A stretch of DNA of 64,000 nt from Oxytricha trifallax. Its lineage: Eukaryota > Ciliophora > Spirotrichea > Sporadotrichida > Oxytrichidae. The translations under genes and the position numbers were made by a program. The notes beneath the pieces were generated by a model. The model worked only from the letters and a program-made list of their open reading frames with translations. It was not told the origin of the DNA and ran no database searches. Shown here piece by piece: positions 23,767 to 36,099 of the stretch. Within the stretch, counting starts at the first letter, position 1. Every line of letters begins with the position of its first letter. The stretch spans positions 20,415 to 84,414 of the forward strand of contig ARYC01019284.1 in NCBI GenBank assembly GCA_000711775.1, read 5' to 3'.

Positions 23767-24188
23767 TATATTGTAGAAATACATTTGATTTGGAAAATGA
23801 AATTATAATTAATAAATAAATAATCAAATTCGTGGGAGTTAACTTTCAGGAAACCTAGACAATATGGTACTTGTTCGATAGATAATATAAAATTAGCTGG
23901 ACTTTACTATTGGTGGTACCCCTCTGTTGAATTCCTGAAGCGAAATAACTCGACTTTAGTTTTGGTGATTTGTTTAGATGATTTAAATGATCAAATTAAA
24001 GTCGAGTTATTTCGATTCAGGAATTTGATAGAGGGGTACCGCCAATAGTAAAGTCCAGCTAATTTTAAATTATCTATCGAACAAGTACCATATTGTCTAG
24101 GTTTCCTGAAAGTTAACTCCCACGAATTTAATTATTTATTTATTAATTATAATTTCATTTTCCAAAACAAATGTATTTCTACAATATA
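23767..24188. mobile_element. 422-bp foldback (MITE-like), TTGTAGAAATACATTTG ends
   Basis: Almost fully palindromic, with a short loop near 23970. The left end reads TTGTAGAAATACATTTG and the right end is its complement, with TA/TATA on both outer sides, consistent with a TA target. Internal blocks (GTACC followed by CTCT, CGAGTTA, ATCGAACAAGTACCAT) are shared with the element at 49586-50000, which defines a family. Confidence 0.75.
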
Positions 24189-24450
24189 TAAAAAATTTTC
24201 TTGACATGAAACTTCTCCCCCAAAATTTCTATTACATCTCCATATCCCTCATTATGATATATTCGGTGATAAGTGCTAATTTTAATGCTTTCCTTTGGTA
24301 ATCTTAGCAAATATTATTATAACGTATGATAAGTGGAATACTCTAAAGTTTTAAGAGACCTGCATCTCTAATCAATCGGCATGATGCTTCAATTTCGTTC
24401 TAAAATTTTCAATTATTGTGAAGTCATCTATTGGGATTCTGTATTCATTG

Positions 24451-24713
24451 TAAAACCCCATAGATCAATTGAGAAGCGAGGATAAGAGTTAAGAACAAGA
24501 TTAAAAATTAATTATAATTGGCTAATAATATAAATAAATTAGGCTAAAATCAAATTTACACACCCTGATTGGTTTATTTTATAAGGAAAATTAATCGAGC
24601 CAATAGTTTTAATAATTAGCTCAAACATTAAAATTATACGCCAATAATATTAATTTATAATTTAATTGTTCTTAACCCCGATTCTCATGTCTTAATTGAT
24701 CTATGGGGTTTTA
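24451..24713. mobile_element. 263-bp foldback repeat, TAAAACCCCATAGATCAATT ends
   Basis: The left end reads TAAAACCCCATAGATCAATT and the right end carries the same sequence inverted. Identity between arms decreases inward. The terminal AAAACCCC resembles a C4A4 telomere repeat, but the rest does not match TBE ends. No target duplication identified. Confidence 0.6.
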
Positions 24714-24789
24714 GGATTATTCGATGCTCTATTATTATCCGCTAAGAAAATATGCTTTAAAATTCTTGAGAAACAAGGTTTTTTTTATC

Positions 24790-25140
24790 TATTTCCTTAT
24801 TACTTACCGATTCAAGATATAACAAAATTTCCGAAGCCAAGCAGTATTATTAATTGAATAGTTTAAGCGATAATATAGAGCAAGTTATGGATGATTTTTA
24901 AAAAAGTCTCTTCTCTAAAGATCCATATTTTTATGGCCTACTAATCGTAATTTTATAGTTATTTTATTCTGAAATGTCGATGCAGACGAAGAAATTTTTA
25001 TGAAGCTTCCTTTTCTAAAATCTGTATTAATAAATATAAAAATAAATGGGTTGGTTACTAAAATGAGTAGATTTAAATGCTCGATATAACACCAATATAA
25101 TTTTAAGATATGATTCTACAGATTACTAGTTTAACTATGA
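24790..25140 (+). pseudogene. Coding-like fragment, unknown
   Basis: One frame reads QYYQLNSLSDNIEQVMDDFQ and SLFSKDPYFYGLLIVILQ. A second frame follows with NVDADEEIFMKLPFLKSVLI. The change of frame suggests decay or a segment junction. No family recognised; chance cannot be excluded in TGA-poor AT-rich DNA. Confidence 0.3.
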
Positions 25141-26334
25141 ATAATCATCTGCTTTAATTTAAAAGATGAACCCAGTTATATAATTGAGATTTTTCATGGA
25201 TATAATAAAAAAGAAAAGAGATTGAATTTACACTTTGAAGGAATAAGGACCATTCTATTAAATATTATATATATATTTTTATGCCTTTAAAATCTATATT
25301 AGACTTTTACCTAATCTTTTTTTTTGTATTCTAGTAGTCCAAAGATTTAATCACTGCAATAGGTTTTCTTAAGCTCATCACATAAAAGATTCTAATAGTC
25401 TGATAGTTTTATCACTTTCACTTGTGACTAATCAAATATTCTTCTTTATTATTGCCCTTTTTTAGCCATCTCTATTATTGCCAACTTTTGGAAATCAGTT
25501 TAAACATTTGAACATCAGTGTAAACATTACAAAGCATTGGTATCATTTCAAAAAATATGTAAACAGTGATGATACCAACTCATCCAACTCTTAAACTGTG
25601 GTCTTATGGTACACTAGTTTAATTTGATAGTTATACTAAATAAATCCCTCTCAATTTCAATTCAGAGTCTAATAGTTTAAAATGGTCTAATGTGTAAATA
25701 ATTTAATTAATTAAAAAACAATTTTAAAATAATTATTAAAATAGACTACAAGACCGATAGACATGGTAGTTTAAATCATGGCGACAAAGTCTAATGTTTT
25801 TACGAATTTAAATAGTACAAGCCACTCATCAAATTCGTGTCATTTAATATAAATTACATAACTTTCGTATTTTATTTTTCAATTTTCCCAATTCAAATGT
25901 ATTTATAATAGTAAATAAACTCATGAAATTAATTCGAATAGCTGTAGTTGAAAAAAAAAACATTAGTAAAATTTGATAAGAAAAAAACACTAATTTTCTT
26001 AATTTTTGATATCTTTATAGCGATTTTCTCATTTTAATTATACTTTTTTATTATAATATAAAGATGATTCTTTGCTAATATTTAGTTTTTACTTTTGATG
26101 AAAAAAAAACAAAAATTTCATCATTTAACCATATTAAATTATATAATCATTTATTAAAATTAAATTGATTAGATATAAACATTTTAAAAGATATATTGAT
26201 TAACAGAATAGATTGATTGCAAACTTATTTTAAAAATCAGCATATAGATGTTTACTTTTTTTCAAATAAAAAAGTCTATAACCTCATTAATTTCACATTT
26301 ACTCAATTTATTATATAAACACAATTTTTTATAA
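25141..26334. other. AT-rich stretch, no gene seen
   Basis: No convincing frame. A solo foldback-family end is at 25880-25910. Confidence 0.4.
25880..25910. repeat. Solo end of the GTAGGAATACATTTG foldback family
   Basis: The sequence CAATTTTCCCAATTCAAATG then TATTTATAATA matches, with substitutions, the right-hand terminus of the family seen at 23767, 49586 and 52187. No left-hand partner was recognised. Confidence 0.4.
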
Positions 26335-26981
26335 GGTAGGATCACTAGAATTTGAATTAATTTAAATCTACGAAATACAAGAGATATATTTATATTAAAA
26401 GCTTAAACATTCATAATTAAAACCTATTAGAGATATTTATATTTGCTACTGCTTATCTCACTGAATCTGCGTATATTCGTTGCTTTATAGCTGTTCATTC
26501 CGCTGTCTGTCTAACTATCTCCGTTGTTACAGTAGAATGAGTCGGTTGCTTATTCGGGTTCACAATAATCTATGTTTTCTGTAAGTTGTAAGTGCCTCTC
26601 TTATACATTTGTGTGAATTATCGCGTTTAGTTTAACTTATGTGGAGTCTAACAGTATACTGTTAGACTCCACATAAGTTAAACTAAAACGCGATAATTAA
26701 AACACAAATGTATAAGAAGAGGCACTTACAACACTACGGAACATAAGATTATTTGTGACACCGAATAAGCAACCGACTCATTCTACTGTAACAACGGAGA
26801 TAGTTAGACAGACAGCGGAATGACTAACATAAAAACGAGATATACGCAGATTCAGTGAGATAAGCAGTAAGCAAAATATAAAATCTCTAATAGGTTTTAA
26901 TTATGAATGTTTAAGCTTTAATATAAATATATCTCTTGTATTTCGTAGATTTAAATTAATTCAAATTCTAGTGATCCTACC
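26335..26981. repeat. 647-bp palindrome
   Basis: Inverted arms meet near 26656 in AACAGTATACTGTT with essentially no loop. Outer ends are GGTAGGATCACTAG and its complement. The arms carry small indels relative to each other. There is no ORF with a protein-like pattern. It is likely a non-autonomous foldback element, and could form a large cruciform. Confidence 0.75.
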
Positions 26982-29205
26982 CTATTAAATACATATTTTT
27001 GCTGTACCTTTTCTAGTCTAATAAACTAAGTTACGTTGCATTTTAAAATTTGCCTATAAAAACTTAATTATTATGAATCCTACAACAATTTTCGCTAGAC
27101 AACAAATCTATATAAATTAAATAATTACTACTGATTTATATTAATTTTAGATTATATAAAAAGATAATAATATTCAACTCATTTTTTCACAATAATCTCA
27201 TTAAAATTATTTCCCTATTATTTCTATTTTATCATTAATCTTATTAAAAATGAACTTTACATATTTATCAAAGTGTTGCAAAAATTTATACTTTAGTTTA
27301 ATTCATCAATTTTTCTATGATCCAAAATTCAACCACAGCTATGTAAATCCATTTTCTTTTATTTTCTACTCATTTCTTAAAGAGTCTGAACTTTATCTTG
27401 TAAACAGCTTTGTTTATGGTAAGTACATAAAAATTAGACATAAAAATGGATATAAGGTAAACTTATCTTGTGAGTAGTTTAGCATATTGTTAATCATTCT
27501 TTAATTCAGATTGATATAAGATAACTTTACAACATTCTGAATTAATCAGTAATTAATTTTGATTGTATTTTAAATATTTATGAACATGCATCATTCAGTC
27601 CATTTATAAATCTATAAAAGCTTCATGCCAATATTATCCAATGCAATTATTATATAATAAGGTCTATATACTCAGAACATACATTTAAACTTATAGGTTC
27701 ATACAGTGTGTTTTAAATCTTCCTAAATAAGTATTTTATAGGTTTTCTATACCACTTTTACAATCAATTGTAAAGACTTATTCTCAAATAATAGTTTATT
27801 AAAAATCAATTATTATATTTGAACAAAATTATTATAATAAATTTTTGGAGAATTATTCATTAGAAAATTTCTATCTACAGAGATATGTATTGAATTTAAT
27901 CTTACTTCTTTTTTTTTAAATTTATACACTACCTTTAAGATTAGAACATGTGCATCCCACACAATTTTATTCATAATTTATGAAATAAAAGATCTCAATA
28001 GAATTTCATTAAAATTAACTATCACAGCGCGAAATTAAATTTAACTGTAATACTAATCTATAAAATTAAAAATCATTAATTACTTAATGCTTTATAGTAA
28101 GATTATTCTGTTAATCTAATTGCTAATACTGCATGAGAAGTCAGAGATAAGATATATTTACTAGTTAAATTATGGGCCAACTTTATCTAAATTATTTTCA
28201 ATAAAATCAATATCTTAAACTTCTGATACTTAAGATGTTAAAAAATTCATGAGATATTTATTCTGCTATGTCATGTTTAAAAATCATTAAAGTTATACTC
28301 CTCAAATATGTTTGAAAAAGGTAATATCCTATTTTAGAATCATTTGAATTTAATAGTAAAAAATAAAAAATTTATCATTAAAAAAGAACTGCAACTATTA
28401 AGCGGAATTGGTAATCTGCATATCCATTTAATATTTATAGCTTTGTGTTAAGCATGTAGTCAAAAAATAAAGTTTAGATGATATCATCAATGTTAAGAAG
28501 AATAAAATAATTGGATAATAATTAAACATAATTATGTCATGAATATTTTGATATATTTAATTTTCTCCCATATCTTTCTCATATTTACATTAAATAAATC
28601 CTAAATAATCTCATATTTATATTATAACTTATAGAAATTTTTTTAATGAAAAAATAAACTAGAACTGTGATGTTAAAATCTATTTAATGAAGCCTATGAA
28701 GTTGTAAGTGTAAAGAATTCATTATACAAAGTAAATTGCTGGCTTTGAATGTGCAGTAACTCTTCTGGTTGATACATTCTTTTCTAAATTATTTCAAATC
28801 TATAATTAACAGCATTTTATTATCCAGAGATGTGCAATAAGGTTGCATATAAAATTAAATAAGCAAAAACTGTTAGAAACTAAAAGGACAACTTATTATT
28901 TTTAAAATCTCTGACTCAAATTTATAGATTTTATCTTTAATTCCAAGTTAAACATTTTAAAATTGATAATTAATCCGAATTATTTTTTTATAATGAGTTT
29001 GTTAATTTTTCTCATCACCATTTTTCACACAAAAAATATCCAATGAATAATACTTCAAAGTATGTTTTAAGTTTTATAATTTCTTAGTGATTTCTCAGTA
29101 AATATAGTTTTTTCTAAAAGATTAATGTGATATATAAATTTATTTCGTAATTTTTAGATTTTCTCCTTTATTTCTCTTCTTTCAAATATTTCATAACTAT
29201 AAAGC
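26982..29205. other. AT-rich stretch, no convincing gene
   Basis: An open plus-strand frame at 27250-27477 continues in the ciliate code, but its composition does not rise clearly above background. Nothing else was recognised. Confidence 0.35.
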
Positions 29206-30107
29206 AATTATAATTAAAATGTGGAAACTGTTAAAATAAAATCAAAAAGAGATCAAATAAAATTATGATGATCTCAATACACAAGAGTTAAGATCCAACA
29301 GTCACTAATTTGAATTAAGTTTCAATAGATCTTTATTTAACTTTAATGTATTAATCAACTAATTAAAAATGGAATTTTGTTTTTTTAACTTTTCTCACTT
29401 TTTGTATTTATTGTTCATCGATCAAGTAAATGTTGTAGCTGATCTTCAAGTTTTTTCATAATTTTCATAGATATCTTCAGGGTATCTTCCTGAAAAAAAT
29501 TAGAGTGTGGAGAGTGGGAAGTCTAACATCACTAATAACAGTAGTAGTATCAGTAACATTCTCAAAATCAAGCATTTCTCAATCTGGTTGAAATTCAAGA
29601 GAATTTCAATATTTTACATCACTATTTTTTTCTTTGTTTTCATCAACATCATCTTGATCATAATCTTCATAATTTAGTATCACATCTATAAATTCTATTT
29701 TAAAAAATTTTTTTTAGAAAAAATCCCAGATTGAGAAATGCTTGATTTTGAGAATGTTACTGATACTACTACTGTTATTAGTGATGTTAGACTTCCCACT
29801 CTCCACACTCTAATTTTTTTCAGGAAGATACCCTGAAGATATCTATGAAAATTATGAAAAAACTTGAAGATCAGCTACAACATTTACTTGATCGATGAAC
29901 AATAAATACAAAAAGTGAGAAAAGTTAAAAAAACAAAATTCCATTTTTAATTAGTTGATTAATACATTAAAGTTAAATAAAGATCTATTGAAACTTAATT
30001 CAAATTAGTGACTGTTGGATCTTAACTCTTGTGTATTGAGATCATCATAATTTTATTTGATCTCTTTTTGATTTTATTTTAACAGTTTCCACATTTTAAT
30101 TATAATT
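29206..30107. repeat. 902-bp palindrome with near-identical 382-bp arms
   Basis: Arms 29206-29587 and 29726-30107 are inverted copies with almost no differences seen; the unique spacer is about 138 bp. Each arm contains a short coding-like stretch. One frame in the right arm (DFENVTDTTTVISDVRLPT) is followed by a TTTTTTTCAG acceptor-like site and then KISMKIMKKLEDQLQHLLDR before TGA. This could be a captured gene fragment with an intron, or chance. Confidence 0.75.
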
Positions 30108-33100
30108 TTTTAATATTAGTATATTTTAACTTTCTAGCAAAAACTGAATTTGAAATATTTTATCATTAATTTGTTGACTTATGTAGAAAGTCATTTAGTA
30201 AATGAACTCAAGTCTTATAAATTAGGTTTTATTGATTATTAAAGTATTAGATTAGTAATTATTTTTGCATGAACAAATATAAATAGATTTAGTTAATTTA
30301 TTTATTCCTATCTAAAAGCAAGCTTTTAAAGGATAAAAATCAAATAAATGAATAATCGTGAAAAAAACATCCAAATTAAATTAATAGGGCAAAAAAAGGC
30401 TTTGTTAAAAGTCAAGAAATTCTTAATTAAAATATAATTGATAAAAATGCTAATCTTCTTTATAGTATAGAAATTTAACGCAAAAGTATGATGATTTCAG
30501 AAAGGAATTTTGAATAATTTTGTCTATTAAAAATTTAATATAAAACTAGGAGATAATGATTATCAAGTTCAATACAAATTTATTCAAAGATAATTATAAC
30601 TTGCTAAAGCTGTAAAATTTCATTGAGATAACTATTGATATTTATCTAAATAAATTTATTTAGGTGTTGCTATAGAAGAATTAATTTGCAAAGTAAAGTA
30701 TTTAAACTTCAAGATTCTCTTCAAATATGTTATTAAATGTTGAGGGCGCTAAACAATCAGTATATTCGCTCTTTATTTTTATTTGAGAACCTTCTATCAT
30801 ATGCCATTGTAAATTCAATCAAAATTAATCTTGTCTCTAGTTAATTAAGTTTGATTTAATGTCTTGAATCACTTCTATGTTTTGACCTTAATTTTTTTAA
30901 TAATACTTCAGTTTACGATCTTTCACAGATTCTTTAGTATATTTAAAAGAAGCTCCTCCTCTCTAAATACTTTACAAAGCTTAATGAAGGATATAAGAAA
31001 GGGAAATTATTCATAATCATACATGATTGTTTACTAACCTTTCAATGCTACTCGCTAAAATTCGTTAGATTGTAGTTAACTAGCTATGATTCAAAATCAT
31101 ACACTGATGAATAAAGTAAACCTTTTCAGAATTTCGTTCTTATTATTTTCATGCTACAATAAGTATTTATATCTCTATATTGAGAGACCTGAGCAGTATC
31201 TAGTCGGCAAAAAGGAAATGTATGATAAAAGATAGTAGAGAATCTTAATAATTACGCCCTAGCAATTCATTTTAGCCGATACTTATTTAAAGGCTCGAAA
31301 TGTTTGTTGCTAACTTTATCTTTTACCAAAAACAATAATTCTAAATTTTTAATATAACATTTTAGATATGAAGCAATTAGGATTTTATTGTGGATTTAGA
31401 TGAAGTGTCAAAATAATCAAAATCTTGAGTTATGGAAAAGGGAAACTTAATTTTAATCATGATTCAAATACAAACGTACCACTTTAACGACTTAAATTTA
31501 TCTAACATATCGCCTATGGTTTTCTAAGAACTATTTTCCTTTCCTTCTCTTTGCATTGTTTACTTTTATAAATCTTTTTAACTTAAAAACTTATGTGATT
31601 ACTATTCTTACTATTTCTTGTTGGTAGACATATTTTGAATAAGAAATTGAAATTTTGAGCTAGATTAAAATTAAATCACTGAGTTGATATTGAAGCAATA
31701 CTAAATAAAATATCAAACATTTGTCTCGTAGCAATTAAAACATGCAAAGCTGTAATAAGCCTTTCTATTTTTCATTAATCTCTCAAGTCACTATATTCTT
31801 TGAACTTTATTGATTTAAATTTTTTTTCAATTTTAAAGTTCCTATAATCTCTATTATAGCAAGTCCCTTTTTGATTTTATTTAGATTCTTCTTAAGTTCT
31901 TATAAGCGGGGGTTCCTCTTAACCGATACTTTCAATGGAAGATATAATCAAAGTTTTTTTTAAAGATATTAGCCCAATTCATTACCCGCAACAAATGTTT
32001 GAAATTTTATAACTTTTCATTATCAGCAATCGTCATGATACTTTTCTTACGAGACTAATTAACAAATTATTTTCTCCATTAATATGTTACTTTTATAAAT
32101 TGAGAATCTTTTATTGTTAATTTATTTTTACATATATTTATTGAAAATTATCAATATTTTTATTACATTTTTTTTATAATTGAGATCTTTATTATTTAAT
32201 TTACATGAATCGAATATATTTGATTAAATTTTATATCATTTACAGTTTAATTTTAATTTTATCGGAATTCACTTATATTTTTGTTTAGTAATATCTGATA
32301 ATTACTTGAGCTCTCTTGAAAACTTTATGCCAATAAAAAGATTATTTTCAATCAATCATTATAATAAATAATATAATCAAAATTATAAATATTATTTCTA
32401 ATATAATATTTAATTATTTTAGTATTATTAGAATTGTTCTTATAAATAATATTATTGTATTAGGAATGCGTAAGAGTTTGTAAATAAATTAAAAATTTAA
32501 TCTATTTTAAATTAATGGCAGTTAAAGTTCTCTATATATTTAAATATATTGAGATCATTCGATTAAGAATTTAATATTTGCTGGGCTTTATCAATAACGC
32601 TTCTATTTATCTCACTTTAAAGATGAGATAAAATTCCTTCAAGTTATAAGTTTTAGTTAATTACGAATTCTATTTTTAGCAAATACCATACTTATTAGGT
32701 TTGCACATTATTAACTGCTACAATTAACTCTATACTTTGTATTTAATTATAATTAATTTCAAAAAATCAAATGAATTCCTACGATATTATTCTTATAATC
32801 AATCCTAAACTATGTTTTATTTACATTTCTCAGTTTAATACAAATAAATAATATATTAAAATTAAAAATAATAATGAATTTTTAAAAATGGAATATTCTG
32901 CTAATTCTTAAGTGTCAAATTGTAAGTTTTATATATAAGAAAAACTTTATCAATGTCCTTACTGTATGATCACTCTATTTTATTTTTCTATTAAAAACAT
33001 GTTTAAAAGTCCGAAGAAATTTTTTAAATTATCGAATCTATAAATTATTATATTTAGTTTTAATATAAAAAAATGCTATGATTATAGTTGATTTTTATAA

Positions 33101-34294
33101 AAATAAAAATTAAATGAAGATAAATGCTAAAATTTGCTTGATTATTAAATAAATTACATCTGTAATAAATAAATAATTTATAATGCAATAAATTCATCTG
33201 TCATCTAAATAATATATCTAAATTAATATCATTAATGCTTATCATTTATTTTTTTAATTATTTATTTTCAATAATTTATATTTTCTTGAGCATTTTAATT
33301 TAATATATTATATAATAGCAATTATAAGTATCACAAAAATTATATTATTTCATCTTGATATTCTGATTCTTCGATATACCGAAATCTTTTGATTTACTAT
33401 TTTAATTTTTATCAAACTTTTAACTTTCATTTGAGAGTAATTTTAATCTATAAAACTAAATTTTTGTAAGTAAAATCTTTATGTAAAAAATGAAAATGAT
33501 CTTTATTAATGCATAGATTATAAATGAAATAAATTAAAGTATGAATATATATTAAATGAAATTAATTAAAGATTAAATTTAATATAATAACCGTATGCAA
33601 ATTATTTAAAATATAAAACTTTTTTGATAAAAGGAAAAAAATTAATAAATATACATATATTTATTCTAGGTAGTATTTAGGTAGGAAAATAACAAAGCCT
33701 CAAGTATAATTAAAAGGGCTTTTTCAAAAGTATTGATTTAGTGATTTGAGTGACGGCTTGACATTAATTTCATGTTTGGCATACTTTATTTAGTCAAATA
33801 GCTTTATTCAAAATCATCTTAAAAACTATTATGATCTTCATTTGATGCTCTTAAAGCCAAAATATTTTATATTTAAGTGAGTTGTTCATAAAAATATATA
33901 AAAACTCAAATTATAGTGTTTTTGCCATCTATGTGATTTTTGTGCACTTCAAAATGCTAAATGCAATAAAATAATATTTAATTGATAGTAATATTTTAAA
34001 ACATTTGCTATTAGCAATACAATTAAAATATAAAGGCTTGATGACAACTCTAGTTTATTAGAGATGTTTTGCTAAAAGTCTATTTCGAATATCTACTCTA
34101 GTCGTCATATTCTTATCATTCTTTTATGCCTGCATTTCTTTTGATTTTAAGATATCCTAAAATATAAATATATTAATCAGAGACACTTTATAAATAATCA
34201 CTTTTAATTTTATTTAAAATAAATTCTCAATGTAATAAACTTCGTTACTTTATTTGACCATCGAGTTTTGTAATAAATTTGCTCATTGATTTCG
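30108..34294. other. AT-rich stretch, one possible gene fragment
   Basis: Mostly featureless AT-rich DNA. Around 31120-31375 a plus-strand frame reads SIYISILRDLSSIQSAKRK and LEMFVANFIFYQKQQFQIF, which might be a decayed gene, but I could not support it further. Confidence 0.3.
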
Positions 34295-34303
34295 AGATAA
34301 TTT

Positions 34304-34344
34304 AGGAGTAAAAATTAACTTACGAGTGGTTAAAATTTACTCCT
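34304..34344. repeat. Left 41-bp quasi-palindromic boundary repeat
   Basis: Begins AGGAGTAAA and ends TTTACTCCT. It matches the copy at 42391-42431 in direct orientation at 40 of 41 positions, and in inverted orientation at the outer 9 bp plus part of the interior. The match extends outward to AGATAAT at 34295. It could act as a terminal inverted repeat because it is itself nearly palindromic. Confidence 0.75.
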
Positions 34345-34501
34345 ACATTATAATCAAAATGCTTTTCTCTAATAATATAATTGAAACGTTCAAATAAACT
34401 TTGAGAAAAGACAAATGTTTACAATTATACAAAATTTTCAATAAAAAAAGGTTAAAAAGGTAAATAATCTAATTAAGAACTTCAATAAATAAAAGTCAAG
34501 A

Positions 34502-35759
34502 ATGTAAAAAAATTAAACTAACCTTAATGAGTCAGTATTCGATGTGCTCATGGAAAATGCAGTGAGAGAGATTGAGGAAGAAAAGTAATTCATTTGCACC
34601 TACTGTTAATAGCATTATGCCACGCCGTTAACCAGGCGAACCATTGGAATAAATCAGAAACATGCATCTTATTTCACATTATTATAAAGAGTCGAAGGCT
34701 TACTACAAAATCTGGAATACTTGAGGTGTTTTAAGACTTTCCCTTAAACTTCTAACTCCAAAAGACACATTTTTTTAAATATGTTCATTAGTTGACAAAT
34801 CGCTTATCAAAAATAAACAGAGTATCTATGACGAAAAGGAAATAGATAGATGGAACTATGGCAAAATAAGTTCATAAAAGTAGATACAAGACCTAAAATA
34901 ATCAGAGCTTAGAGTGCCAGAGTTCATTTACGAAGTTAAGGGTGGATATATTTGCAAAGCGTGGATAAATTATTTCAAATAATAATTCAAACTTGAGTTG
35001 CCAATAAGACTTCAATCAAATGAGAGAAATGACTATTTGTGGGAGAATTTTATTGCTGCTATGTTAAAGGTGGTGGGCGCTCTATTTAAGATAGTTGTTT
35101 AGGACAATCCATGGAAAGGGCAGAAAGCACTCCCCTATGAGTATCTATCAAATAAAAGCTTGAGATAAATTCCACTAAATTAAATTCAAAAAGAAGGCAT
35201 CATATTCTACTGGACGCTTTTCAATACTTAGCAGGAAGGATTTAAAATTTTATAAGACTAAGGATATAAAGTCGTTAAGGTACTTGAATGGGTTAAACTG
35301 ACAAATAAAGGAAACCTAATTAACAGTAAAAACCCAGAATACTCAAAAGAATATTGCTTAATTGGCATTAAAGGCAGCTTGTATGAAAACTTTATAAAGA
35401 ATATTCCAGATTAAATAATTGTAGAAAGAAGACAACACTCAGAGAAACCAGAGGAATTTTGGAGCATGATTAATTCATTATTTGGAGAAGAATACAGATT
35501 AGAGATTTTCACAAGATCAAACTCAGAGAAGATGAATACAGTTCATATTGGAAATTAAATAATTGGGGAAGAAGAAATGAGAATTACTAAATTTATTTGA
35601 ATAATTAATTAACTAAAATTATTTATCGAACAAACTAAAAATAAATAAATAAATTTTTTAATTAACTTAGAATGTTTGAATTTTAAACTTAGATTTTATT
35701 TAACTTTTAATTAATTAAGTTAATTGTTCATTTCGTTTATTCAAGAGTATTGTATCTGA
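34502..35759 (+). CDS. MT-A70-family N6-adenine methyltransferase-like protein (one frameshift)
   Basis: MT-A70 enzymes (METTL3/METTL14/METTL4 and ciliate MTA1/MTA9) transfer methyl from SAM to N6 of adenine in RNA or DNA. The frame opens at ATG 34502. An N-terminal zinc-like motif reads FICTYCQQHYATPLTRRTIG with a later His. The frame shifts by one base near 34735 and continues to TGA 35757-35759, about 418 codons in all. The MT-A70 pattern is clear: KIVVQDNPWKG (catalytic DPPW position, here DNPW), ALPYEYLSNKSLRQIPL, then GIIFYWTLFN, VLEWVKLTNKG, and the closing HSEKPEEFWSMINSLFG region. Pro-to-Asn in DPPW may mean weak or lost catalysis, as in non-catalytic partners (METTL14, MTA9). The last 40 or so codons are Lys/Asn-rich and may be beyond the natural end. 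Confidence 0.75.
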
Positions 35760-35992
35760 CAATGATAGGTAATCTCTTTAAGTTTCTTTTCTTAGATATT
35801 CATGGATTTATAAAATTAATTATTTGGGGATCAAATATTTTTTAGGTAAATGCCATCTTTAGTATGGTTAAGGTTACTGAAAAAAACTTTTCTTAATCCA
35901 ATCAAAATTACTAGTCAAAATCTGATGTGTTAGACTTTTAATAAATTCTTCTCTGCTAATTTACTCAAGCATCTATGATATCCTTCTTGATT
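35760..35992. other. Downstream remainder of the cassette's transposase gene, left of TBE1
   Basis: Read on the minus strand, this flank continues the transposase frame that is cut by TBE1. With TBE1 and one ATT removed, the frame runs on about seven codons from the flank (KKDIIDA) and then meets a TGA. No other gene seen. Confidence 0.4.
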
Positions 35993-36099
35993 CAAAACAC
36001 CAAAACTCCTTAGTGAGGTTTATAAGAGCTTTGATTTGTAGGAAATATGTTAGGGGTTGGGGTGATTAATAGGTTTTAATGTGAAATTTATAGTAAATG

